Origin: Paenibacillaceae bacterium
Lineage (GTDB): Bacteria > Bacillota > Bacilli > Paenibacillales > Paenibacillaceae
DNA: 64,000 nt
NCBI GenBank assembly: GCA_900766135.1
Contig: CAAFUF010000001.1
Location: 65,037 to 129,036, forward strand
Reading direction: 5' to 3'
Of this stretch, positions 34,429 through 41,380 are shown piece by piece. Made by a program: the position numbers and the translations under genes. How positions within the stretch are numbered: the stretch's first letter is position 1; each line of letters starts with the position of its first letter. The notes beneath the pieces were generated by a model, which saw only the letters and a list, made by a program, of their open reading frames with translations, had not been told where the DNA came from and searched no databases.

Positions 34429-34447
34429 TAAAGGGAGGAACTCGGTT

Positions 34448-35734
34448 ATGACAGAACAACTACAACAGCAATTGGAGCAAAAAGCCATCTTGGTTGGCGT
34501 GAATTTGAATCATCAGGCGGATTTCGACTATTCCATGGAAGAGTTGGCCAATTTGACGGAGGCCTGCGATATTGAAGTCGTCGGGGTGCTTACGCAAAAC
34601 CTGCCCAAGGTCACCCCGTCGCATTATATCGGCACGGGCAAAATCGCCGAGGTGCGGGCGCTCATGGAGGCGCACGACGGCAATCTCGTCGTGTTCAACG
34701 ACGAGCTGTCCCCTTCGCAGCTCCGCAACCTGGAGTCGGATCTAGAATGCAAGGTCATTGACCGGACGCTACTGATCCTGGATATTTTTGCGGAGCGGGC
34801 CAAAACCCGCGAGGCCCAGCTCCAGGTCGAGGTGGCCCGGCTGAAGTATATGCTGCCGCGGCTCGTCGGACTGCGGGAATCGCTGGGCCGTCAAAGCGGC
34901 GGGGTCGGCACGAAAAACCGCGGCGCGGGGGAAACGAAGCTGGAGCTCGACCGCCGGCGGATCGAGGAGAAGATCACCGCGCTCAGCCGCGAGCTGGAGA
35001 CGCTCGTCGCCCATCGCCAAACCCAGCGGAAGCAGCGCAAGAAAAACGACGTGCCCGTCGTCTCGCTCGTCGGGTATACCAATGCAGGGAAATCGACGAT
35101 CATGAACGCCCTGCTGGAGACGTATAGTCCCGGGCAGGAGAAGCAGGTGCTGGAGAAGGATATGCTGTTTGCCACGCTGGAGACGTCCGTCCGCAATATT
35201 CCGCTGGAGGACAACAAAGCGTTTTTGCTGACGGACACGGTTGGATTCGTGAGCAAGCTGCCGCATCACCTGGTCAAGGCGTTCCGATCCACGCTGGAGG
35301 AAGTCTCCGAAGCCGATCTGCTCATCCACGTCGTTGATTATTCCAACCCGGAATTCGCGCGGATGATCGAGATCACGCATCAAACACTAAAAGAAATCGG
35401 CATCACCGACATCCCGGCGATCTATGCCTATAACAAGTCCGACCGGACGGAACAGGCGATCCCGGATGTACAGGGGGATATCCTCTACCTCGCGGCCAAA
35501 CCCCGCATCGGCATCGCCGAGCTGGTGGAGGAGGTCCGCCGGCGGATTTTCAAGGACTACGTCAAGTGCACGATGCTGATTCCTTACGATAAAGGATCGC
35601 TGGTTTCTTACCTGAACGAGCATGCCAACGTGCTGGATACCAGCTATGAAGCCGAAGGGACGAAGCTATCCTTGGAGTGTCGGCAAAGCGACTACGGAAG
35701 ATACAAGGAGTATGTCATCGAAGCGGCGGAGTGA
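34448..35734 (+). CDS. hflX: GTPase HflX
   Basis: A 428-residue ribosome-associated GTPase that splits or rescues stalled 70S ribosomes. The N-terminal HflX domain (ILVGVNLN, THYIGTGK-like HYIGTGKIAEV, DELSPSQLRNLE) is followed by a coiled helical region (RLVGLRESLGRQSGGVGTKNRGAGETKLELDRRRIEEKI) and the G domain, with G1 GYTNAGKST beginning at residue 209, DTVGFVSKLP (G3) and NKSD (G4). The ATG at 34448 follows AAAGGGAGGAACTCGGTT. The upstream attenuator-like leader suggests induction by translation stress, as reported for Listeria HflXr. Confidence 0.95.
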   Translation: MTEQLQQQLEQKAILVGVNLNHQADFDYSMEELANLTEACDIEVVGVLTQNLPKVTPSHYIGTGKIAEVRALMEAHDGNLVVFNDELSPSQLRNLESDLECKVIDRTLLILDIFAERAKTREAQLQVEVARLKYMLPRLVGLRESLGRQSGGVGTKNRGAGETKLELDRRRIEEKITALSRELETLVAHRQTQRKQRKKNDVPVVSLVGYTNAGKSTIMNALLETYSPGQEKQVLEKDMLFATLETSVRNIPLEDNKAFLLTDTVGFVSKLPHHLVKAFRSTLEEVSEADLLIHVVDYSNPEFARMIEITHQTLKEIGITDIPAIYAYNKSDRTEQAIPDVQGDILYLAAKPRIGIAELVEEVRRRIFKDYVKCTMLIPYDKGSLVSYLNEHANVLDTSYEAEGTKLSLECRQSDYGRYKEYVIEAAE

Positions 35735-35799
35735 CGGGAGACGGGAGACGGGAGACGGTGGAGGCGGGCCTGACCTGCGGTGGATCGTTCGATTAACGG

Positions 35800-35828
35800 T
35801 TGTCGGATTGTTGGGGAAGACGTATAAT
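35800..35828 (+). promoter_or_regulatory. Predicted sigma-A promoter of the GNAT gene
   Basis: TTGTCG (35800-35805) and a perfect TATAAT (35823-35828) are separated by 17 bp. The 35735-35770 stretch before it contains three tandem copies of GGGAGAC. Confidence 0.65.
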
Positions 35829-35871
35829 AGCCCTCAAAACCACGTCTTTCTAACAAAGGAGATCGAAAAGC

Positions 35872-36342
35872 ATGTCCGATATGTTAGTAAAGTTATATGA
35901 TTTGCCCCCGTTCGAATCGGTGGAGCAGTACGAGGCGCGTACCGGGATTACGATCCGCCGGGCGATCGGCCCGGAGAAGCACGTTGTCGCGAAATGGGTA
36001 GGGGAGCACTTCAGCGCGCACTGGGTCAGTGAGTGCGAGGTAGCCTTTGCCCGAGCGCCGATTACCTGCATTATTGCCACGGAAAACGGTAAATTGCTGG
36101 GGTTTGCTTGCTACGACACCACAATGAAAGGCTTCTTCGGACCGACCGGTGTCGATGAGCAGGAACGAGGCCGGGGCATCGGCAAACAGCTGCTGCTCTA
36201 TACGCTTTACCTGATGCGGATGGACGGCTACGGCTACGCCGCGATTGGCGGTGCGGGCCCGAAGGACTTCTACGCCAAGGCGACCGGCGCGGTCGTCATC
36301 GAGGGCTCGGAGCCCGGAATATACAAAGGGATGCTGCGATAA
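35872..36342 (+). CDS. GNAT family N-acetyltransferase
   Basis: A 156-residue acetyl-CoA-dependent transferase. The central part shows the GNAT core: TCIIATENGKLLGFACYDT, then the acetyl-CoA loop GVDEQERGRGIGKQLLLYTL (the R/Q-x-x-G-x-G/A motif as RGRGIG), and a C-terminal FYAKATGAVVIEGSEPGIYKG. The RBS is AAAGGAGATCGAAAAGC. It is monocistronic between its own promoter and a terminator that overlaps its last codons. The acceptor is unknown. Confidence 0.85.
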   Translation: MSDMLVKLYDLPPFESVEQYEARTGITIRRAIGPEKHVVAKWVGEHFSAHWVSECEVAFARAPITCIIATENGKLLGFACYDTTMKGFFGPTGVDEQERGRGIGKQLLLYTLYLMRMDGYGYAAIGGAGPKDFYAKATGAVVIEGSEPGIYKGMLR

Positions 36343-36361
36343 TGCAGCATCCCTTGTTTTT
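36326..36361 (+). terminator. Terminator overlapping the end of the GNAT gene
   Basis: AAGGGATGCTGC / GCAGCATCCCTT form a perfect 12-bp stem with a 6-base loop, then GTTTTTT. The stop codon lies in the loop region. Confidence 0.92.
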
Positions 36362-36364
36362 TAT

Positions 36365-36640
36365 CGTAACGGACTCCAACGGCGTTATAGGCGTTAAACA
36401 ACGCGCTTTCCCAAATCTAACGGACTGAGATGACGTTATTCTGCTCCAATCGGCTGTCAGACCTCTATTTGGAGCTAAATAGCGGCTTTCGAGTCCGTTA
36501 CAACGGGGAATGTCCGGGAAAGAGGCGAATAACGTCATTACGGTCCGTTAGCCGTTAACCGCATAGCTGTCAGTCGCATCGTCGTCAGCCGCATAGCCGC
36601 AAACGGTTAACGGTCTTTAACCGTTAATCCCAAGTCGCTA
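36365..36640. repeat. Convergent intergenic region with TAACGGAC/GTCCGTTA motifs
   Basis: No gene is visible. TAACGGAC, its complement GTCCGTTA, ACGTTATT and TTAACCGTTAA variants recur in both orientations (for example near 36366, 36418, 36495 and 36541), followed by GTCAGTCGCATCGTCGTCAGCCGCATAGC. The pattern resembles a decayed palindromic intergenic repeat. Confidence 0.6.
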
Positions 36641-36684
36641 TTCCGTTGCTCCGTCGACTGGCGCGTGCCTCCGGTCCGCTCCCG

Positions 36685-38310
36685 CTATATCGCCGGCAGC
36701 GTCACCGTGAAGGCCGCGCCTTCACCCGGCGTGCTGCTGACGCCGATTGTACCGCCGTGGGCTTCGACGATCGATTGCGAGATCGACAGGCCGAGCCCGG
36801 CTCCCCCTTGTTTGCGCGTCCGGGAGGCGTCGATGCGATAGAATCGCTCAAACACATGCGGCAAATGCTCGGCGGCGATGCCCGGTCCGTTGTCCCGCAC
36901 CTCCAGCTCGGCCTGGCCGGGCTGAGCGGACAGGCGTACGGCGATCGTCCCCCGCAGCGGGTCGGTGTGCTGCACCGCGTTGTGGAACAGGTTCAACGCC
37001 ACCTGCTTGATCTTATCGCAGTCGCACATCGCGGTCAGCCCCGCTTGCAGGTCGAACCGCACCTCGCGCTCCCCGGCCAGCATCCGCAGATGCGGCTCCA
37101 TCTCCGCGATCACTTCGTCCAGGCGCACCAGCGTCCGCTGAACGACCGGAGTGCGGTCGAGCTTGGCCAGCGTCAGCAAATCCTCGACCAGCTTCTTCAT
37201 CCGCTGCGATTCGCCCAGCATGCTGTTCAGCGCGGCGTGCAACTGCTCCGGCCGGTTGGCCGCTCCCCGCAGCAGCACCTCCAGGAATCCGTGAATCGAG
37301 GTGAGCGGCGTCCGCAGCTCATGGGATGCATCGGCCACGAACCGGCGCATCTGCTCCTTAGCTTCGCGTTCGGCTTCGAACGATCCCTCCAGCCGTTCCA
37401 TCATCCCGTTAAAGGATACGCCCAACCGATCGATTTCCGACTGGCCGGACGCGGCCGTGAAACGGTTGCCGAGATTGCCGGCATTCGTATCCTCCACGGT
37501 GTGCACCATTTGATTAAGCGGCGTCAAAGCCCGGCGCAAAATCGGCAGATAAAGCGCCAGACTTCCGGCCAGCGCCAGGAGAGAAAGTCCGATGAACGTC
37601 AGCAACTGGCGCATCACCACTTCGCGCAGGGGTGCCGTATAGGTGCCCATCTGAACTAGCCATGCGCGTTCGCCTTGTTCGCCCGGCAAACCGACTGAAC
37701 GGAAGACCACCAGTTGTTCCTCCCCATCCTTATCCTCGATGACGCGGTAACCGTCGGGCCCCGGGCGCCCAGGCTGTTCCTCTTTAAATAAGTCGGCATA
37801 TTCCGCATCGGACAGCCGCGGTGCCGGCGCCCCGGATTCGGCGTTCAAATCGATGAACCCGCTACCGCTGTTGATGATCGCCAGCGAGGCGCCGGGGATG
37901 AACAATTGCGGAGGACGTCCGCCCATTGCTTCTTCGCCTTCACCTTGACCGCCGGTTCCGCCCCCGTTGGTCCCGCCACCGGCGCCGGCGGCATCCGCCT
38001 CCGGCTTCGGCAGGCCCCAGCGTTCAGCCGGCTGGCCTGTCCGCGCGAAGACGTCCCGGAGCGGGCCGCGCATTTGCGAGACCATCGTTTCGGCTTGGTT
38101 CTTATATAAGAAGTCCTTCATGATGACGTACTGGAAAACACCGATCAGGATCAGGAGCGCGGCCAGCATCAAGAAGGACCGGGAGAGCAGCTGAAAGCGC
38201 AGCGAGTTCGGGGAGAGCAGGCTTCGCAGCCCCCCGACCAACCGCTTCCCGGCGACCGCGATCGCCTTCCCGCCAGCCCTTCTCCGGCTTCCGCCGGCAA
38301 GGGGCTTCAT
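36685..38310 (-). CDS. Sensor histidine kinase (HAMP / HisKA / HATPase_c)
   Basis: A 541-residue membrane kinase. A basic N-terminal arm precedes the first membrane helix (SFLMLAALLILIGVFQYVIM). An extracytoplasmic sensor domain follows with a Gly-rich insert (GGGTNGGGTGGQG), then a second helix near residues 225-245 and a HAMP linker. The phosphorylated His330 is in FVADASHELRTPLTSIHG. The N box (LNLFHNAVQHTD), G1 (DNGPGI) and G2 (GGAGLGLSI) are present. It overlaps the response regulator stop by 4 bp, so the pair is co-translated. The stimulus is unknown; the class resembles BaeS/ArlS-like kinases. Confidence 0.93.
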   Translation of the reverse strand: MKPLAGGSRRRAGGKAIAVAGKRLVGGLRSLLSPNSLRFQLLSRSFLMLAALLILIGVFQYVIMKDFLYKNQAETMVSQMRGPLRDVFARTGQPAERWGLPKPEADAAGAGGGTNGGGTGGQGEGEEAMGGRPPQLFIPGASLAIINSGSGFIDLNAESGAPAPRLSDAEYADLFKEEQPGRPGPDGYRVIEDKDGEEQLVVFRSVGLPGEQGERAWLVQMGTYTAPLREVVMRQLLTFIGLSLLALAGSLALYLPILRRALTPLNQMVHTVEDTNAGNLGNRFTAASGQSEIDRLGVSFNGMMERLEGSFEAEREAKEQMRRFVADASHELRTPLTSIHGFLEVLLRGAANRPEQLHAALNSMLGESQRMKKLVEDLLTLAKLDRTPVVQRTLVRLDEVIAEMEPHLRMLAGEREVRFDLQAGLTAMCDCDKIKQVALNLFHNAVQHTDPLRGTIAVRLSAQPGQAELEVRDNGPGIAAEHLPHVFERFYRIDASRTRKQGGAGLGLSISQSIVEAHGGTIGVSSTPGEGAAFTVTLPAI

Positions 38311-38993
38311 GGCAGATCGACGCGGTAGCCCGCGCCGCGCAGCGTTCGGATTAACCGATGCTCCCGGTCGTTCAATTTTTCGCGCAGAGAGCGGATGTAA
38401 ACCTCCACGATATTCTCCTCTCCGCCGAAGTCGTAACCCCAGACTTTATCTAAAATCGTCGTCTTGCTTAAGACGATCCCATGGTTCAGAATCAAATATT
38501 TTAACAGCTCGTATTCGGTAGGAGACAATTCAAGCACCCGATCCGAATAGGAGAGCTCCTTGCGGCGGTCGTCCAAACGGAACGGGCCGATCGCCACTTC
38601 ACCGTACAGGGCCGGAAACTGATTGCGCAGACGGGCGCCGATCCGGGCCAGCAGCTCCTCGAAGCTGAACGGTTTTACGACGTAATCGTCCGCGCCGATC
38701 GTCAGTCCCTTGACCCGGTCTTCCACCTCGTCTTTAGCGGTCAACATGATGATAGACACGTTCTCGCCGTTCTTCCGCAGCAGCCGGCAGACTTCCCAGC
38801 CGTCCATCCCCGGCATCATGACGTCCAACACGATGACGTGCGGCTGAAACTCCGCCGCAATCGCGACCGCGCTCATTCCGTCGCCGGCGGTACGCACCTC
38901 AAAACCTTCATTCTGCAGCCCCAGCTCGAGGAACTGTACGATATGCGGCTCATCATCCACCAGCAGCACCTTAGCCCCTTTGACTTGTTTCAT
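38307..38993 (-). CDS. OmpR-family response regulator
   Basis: A 228-residue DNA-binding response regulator. The receiver has acidic residues Asp13/Asp14, phospho-acceptor Asp57 (IVLDVMMPG), Thr in MLTAKDE and Lys in VVKPFSFEEL. The C-terminal winged helix (LELSPTEYELLKYLILNHGIVLSKTTILDKVWGYDF...VEVYIRSLREKLND) is OmpR type. The ATG at 38993 follows AAGGGGGGATTTTGAG; the longer frame to 39119 lacks family similarity. It precedes and overlaps the kinase gene. Confidence 0.94.
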   Translation of the reverse strand: MKQVKGAKVLLVDDEPHIVQFLELGLQNEGFEVRTAGDGMSAVAIAAEFQPHVIVLDVMMPGMDGWEVCRLLRKNGENVSIIMLTAKDEVEDRVKGLTIGADDYVVKPFSFEELLARIGARLRNQFPALYGEVAIGPFRLDDRRKELSYSDRVLELSPTEYELLKYLILNHGIVLSKTTILDKVWGYDFGGEENIVEVYIRSLREKLNDREHRLIRTLRGAGYRVDLP

Positions 38994-39185
38994 CTCAAAA
39001 TCCCCCCTTGCGCCTTGCATGCTTGTCTTAACTGTGATGTCTACATTATGCGCGATGATGCTGAACGTTGGCTGAATGCCGACTGAGCACGATTCGAGAT
39101 AAGTCTTGGTTTCCAACAATCCTGTTTTGATCGTACCCGGTTTGTCCGGGGAAGTAAATCGCGGAATAGGGCAGGGGTTGCACTC

Positions 39186-39215
39186 TTGATTGCCCCTCCG
39201 CTAATAAGCTATACT
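39186..39215 (+). promoter_or_regulatory. Predicted promoter of ppaC
   Basis: TTGATT (39186-39191) and TATACT (39210-39215) are spaced by 18 bp, 36 bp before the start codon. Confidence 0.55.
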
Positions 39216-39250
39216 TTTGACATGAAGTCATGTTAAAGGGGAGTAATGAG

Positions 39251-40183
39251 ATGGAAAAAGTATTGATTTTCGGTCATAAAAATCCCGATACGGATACCAT
39301 TTGTTCGGCTATCGCCTATGCGGACCTGAAGTCCAAGTTGGGCTGGAACGTCGAGGCCGTGCGGCTGGGCAGCGTCAACGGGGAGACGGCCTTTGCATTG
39401 GAGCGGTTCGGTTTCGAAGCGCCGCGCCTGGTGGAGGCGGTTGCCGGCGAAGCGAAGGAAGTCATCCTGGTCGACCATAACGAGCGCCAGCAAAGCGCCT
39501 CCGATATTGATCAGGTACGCGTGGCCGAGGTCATCGACCATCACCGGATCGCCAATTTCGAAACGAGCGGACCGCTGTATTACCGGGCGGAACCGGTAGG
39601 CTGCACCGCAACGATCCTGAATAAAATGTACAAAGAAAACGGCGTTTCCGTACCGGCCAACATCGCCGGTTTGATGCTGTCCGCCATCATTTCCGATTCG
39701 CTGCTCTTCAAATCGCCGACCTGCACCGAGCAGGATGTCGTTGCTGCGCGCGAGCTGGCCGAAATCGCCGGCGTCAGCGCCGAAGAGTACGGGCTGGACA
39801 TGCTGAAGGCCGGAGCGGACCTCAGCGATAAGACGATCGAGCAGCTTATTTCCCTGGATGCCAAAGAGTTCGAAATGGGCGGAGCCAAAGTGGAAATCGC
39901 CCAGGTGAACGCCGTGGACGTGAACGACGTCTTGTCTCGCCAAAGCGAAATCGAAGCGGCATTAAACGGCATCATCGCCAGCAAAGGCCTCGATTTGTTC
40001 CTGTTCGTCGTGACCGACATCCTGAACAATGATTCCGTCGGTTTGGCGCTGGGTAAAGCCGCCGATGCCGTCGAGCAAGCTTATAACGTAAAACTGGCAG
40101 ACAACAAAGCGGTGCTGAAGGGCGTCGTATCCCGCAAATCGCAAATCGTTCCGGTTCTGACGGACATTTTTAATAAACGATAA
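39251..40183 (+). CDS. ppaC: Manganese-dependent inorganic pyrophosphatase (family II)
   Basis: A 310-residue cytoplasmic enzyme hydrolysing pyrophosphate to phosphate. The DHH-type N-domain carries FGHKNPDTDTICSA (His9, Asp13, Asp15), VDHNE and DHHRI metal ligands. The C-terminal DHHA2 domain has the RKSQIVP motif near the end that binds substrate. Length matches the family (about 309). The start follows AAAGGGGAGTAATGAG. It is monocistronic. Confidence 0.96.
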   Translation: MEKVLIFGHKNPDTDTICSAIAYADLKSKLGWNVEAVRLGSVNGETAFALERFGFEAPRLVEAVAGEAKEVILVDHNERQQSASDIDQVRVAEVIDHHRIANFETSGPLYYRAEPVGCTATILNKMYKENGVSVPANIAGLMLSAIISDSLLFKSPTCTEQDVVAARELAEIAGVSAEEYGLDMLKAGADLSDKTIEQLISLDAKEFEMGGAKVEIAQVNAVDVNDVLSRQSEIEAALNGIIASKGLDLFLFVVTDILNNDSVGLALGKAADAVEQAYNVKLADNKAVLKGVVSRKSQIVPVLTDIFNKR

Positions 40184-40248
40184 TCCTGCTGGTGATTCGG
40201 AGCGGATGGGGTTATCGTCCCTCTCAGGGCATTAATCTATCAAAATCA

Positions 40249-40291
40249 AGAGGCTGCTCGCTAGGGGATGAACCCGGCGAACAGCCTTTTA
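40249..40291 (+). terminator. Terminator of ppaC
   Basis: AGGCTGCTCGC pairs with GCGAACAGCCT with one mismatch around a 15-base loop, followed by TTTT. It lies against the stop of the minus-strand gene at 40292. Confidence 0.75.
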
Positions 40292-40594
40292 TCATAGGAG
40301 GCGGAACCGCTCCAATTGATCCCAGAGCCCCTCTTCCCGCAGCACTTCCCGTTGCTTCGGCCCAATCAGGTCGAAATGGGGAAACGGCGAGCGGTTATGA
40401 ATATATTGGGCAGGAAGGTCGTGGGCCTCGCACCAGGCTTTGAGCCGATCCAAATCGGAGCAACCGACCTTGGTGACGGTTTTGGCTCCGGGAAACCGCG
40501 AATCCAGCCAAAAATGGGTCAGAAAACCGATTTCGCCGCGGGCCACCGTCCGTTTCCATGCCTCCAATTCCTCTCGCGACACACCGAAAGCCAC
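40292..40594 (-). CDS. Small conserved protein, YneQ-like
   Basis: A 100-residue soluble protein of unknown function. It begins AFGVSREELEAWKRTVARGEIGFLTHFWLDSRFPGAKTVTKVGC, which I associate with the YneQ-type hypothetical proteins of Bacillus; this is from memory and not verified. There is no membrane segment and no recognisable catalytic motif, although two Cys and several His could bind metal. The start is a GTG preceded by AAGGAGGAAGGGCT. It is followed 25 bp upstream by the TetR gene on the same strand and may be co-transcribed with it. Confidence 0.65.
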   Translation of the reverse strand: MAFGVSREELEAWKRTVARGEIGFLTHFWLDSRFPGAKTVTKVGCSDLDRLKAWCEAHDLPAQYIHNRSPFPHFDLIGPKQREVLREEGLWDQLERFRLL

Positions 40595-40618
40595 AGCCCT
40601 TCCTCCTTCTTCTGGATG

Positions 40619-41236
40619 TTAGTTGTGAATGCCTCTCCACAAAAAAGCGACGATCGCTTCGGCTGCCTGCTCCGCCGAGGGAAATAGCTTGTTCTTGTCG
40701 GCATATTGTCGTTCTCCCACCCGAAGCATGGAGACGTACAGATGGGCGGCCAGGTTCGGGTCGCCGCAGACGATTTCGCCTTGTTCGGCCGCTTGGGCAA
40801 ACCCTTCTCGAAGCGTTTCATAAAGATCGTTCTCATGGCGAATCAAGGTTTCCTGCTGCTCTCCGGATAAATGATGCTGCATGCTGCGGAACATCTCATC
40901 CATGTGAACCCGAGGGATCCTTAAATAGTTGATCGTGATTTGAAGCAGTCTTTCCCGGAATGTGCCGGACTCCTGCAACAGCTTCCGGATACGCCCGTTA
41001 ACCCGGGCGAGCGTCGTTGCCACGGACGCAACAAACAAATCTGGTTTGGTCGGATAGTAATAATAGACGCTGGCCTTGGTGATCCCGCAATGCTCGGCGA
41101 CCTGGTTCATGGATACGGAGTTATATCCCTTCTCCATGAACAAGAGCGACGCGGAACGCAGGATCTGCTCGGACGTCGCCAAGGCGTCCGGCTGCTGGAC
41201 GGGCCGTCCCAAGGATCGTTTATGCGGCTGGGTCAA
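40619..41236 (-). CDS. TetR/AcrR family repressor of the MMPL exporter
   Basis: A 205-residue repressor. The N-terminal HTH (ILRSASLLFMEKGYNSVSMNQVAEHCGITKASVYYYYPTKPDLF) is typical of TetR. The C-terminal ligand domain is helical. The start codon is TTG with GAGGTGATG upstream. It is divergent from the MMPL transporter at 41381, and the intergenic space contains a strong promoter with a dyad just downstream, which fits drug- or lipid-responsive control of the exporter. Confidence 0.9.
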   Translation of the reverse strand: MTQPHKRSLGRPVQQPDALATSEQILRSASLLFMEKGYNSVSMNQVAEHCGITKASVYYYYPTKPDLFVASVATTLARVNGRIRKLLQESGTFRERLLQITINYLRIPRVHMDEMFRSMQHHLSGEQQETLIRHENDLYETLREGFAQAAEQGEIVCGDPNLAAHLYVSMLRVGERQYADKNKLFPSAEQAAEAIVAFLWRGIHN

Positions 41237-41289
41237 CCTTCATCACCTCGAGCAACTTGTACTGAGCAAAATTATATCATATTTTTCGT

Positions 41290-41343
41290 TTGATAATTAA
41301 CCTTCCGGTATATATAATTAATATTCAGAGTGATGTAGATCAC
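41290..41343 (+). promoter_or_regulatory. Promoter and putative TetR operator of the MMPL gene
   Basis: TTGATA (41290-41295), 17 bp, TATAAT (41313-41318) is a near-consensus promoter. The dyad GTGAT-N4-ATCAC at 41330-41343 overlaps the expected transcription start. A second looser pair (ATTATATCA and TGATAATTAA) flanks the -35. Confidence 0.65.
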
Positions 41344-41380
41344 GCGGAGTTAGTTATAACAAAGGGAGATGGAATCATCC

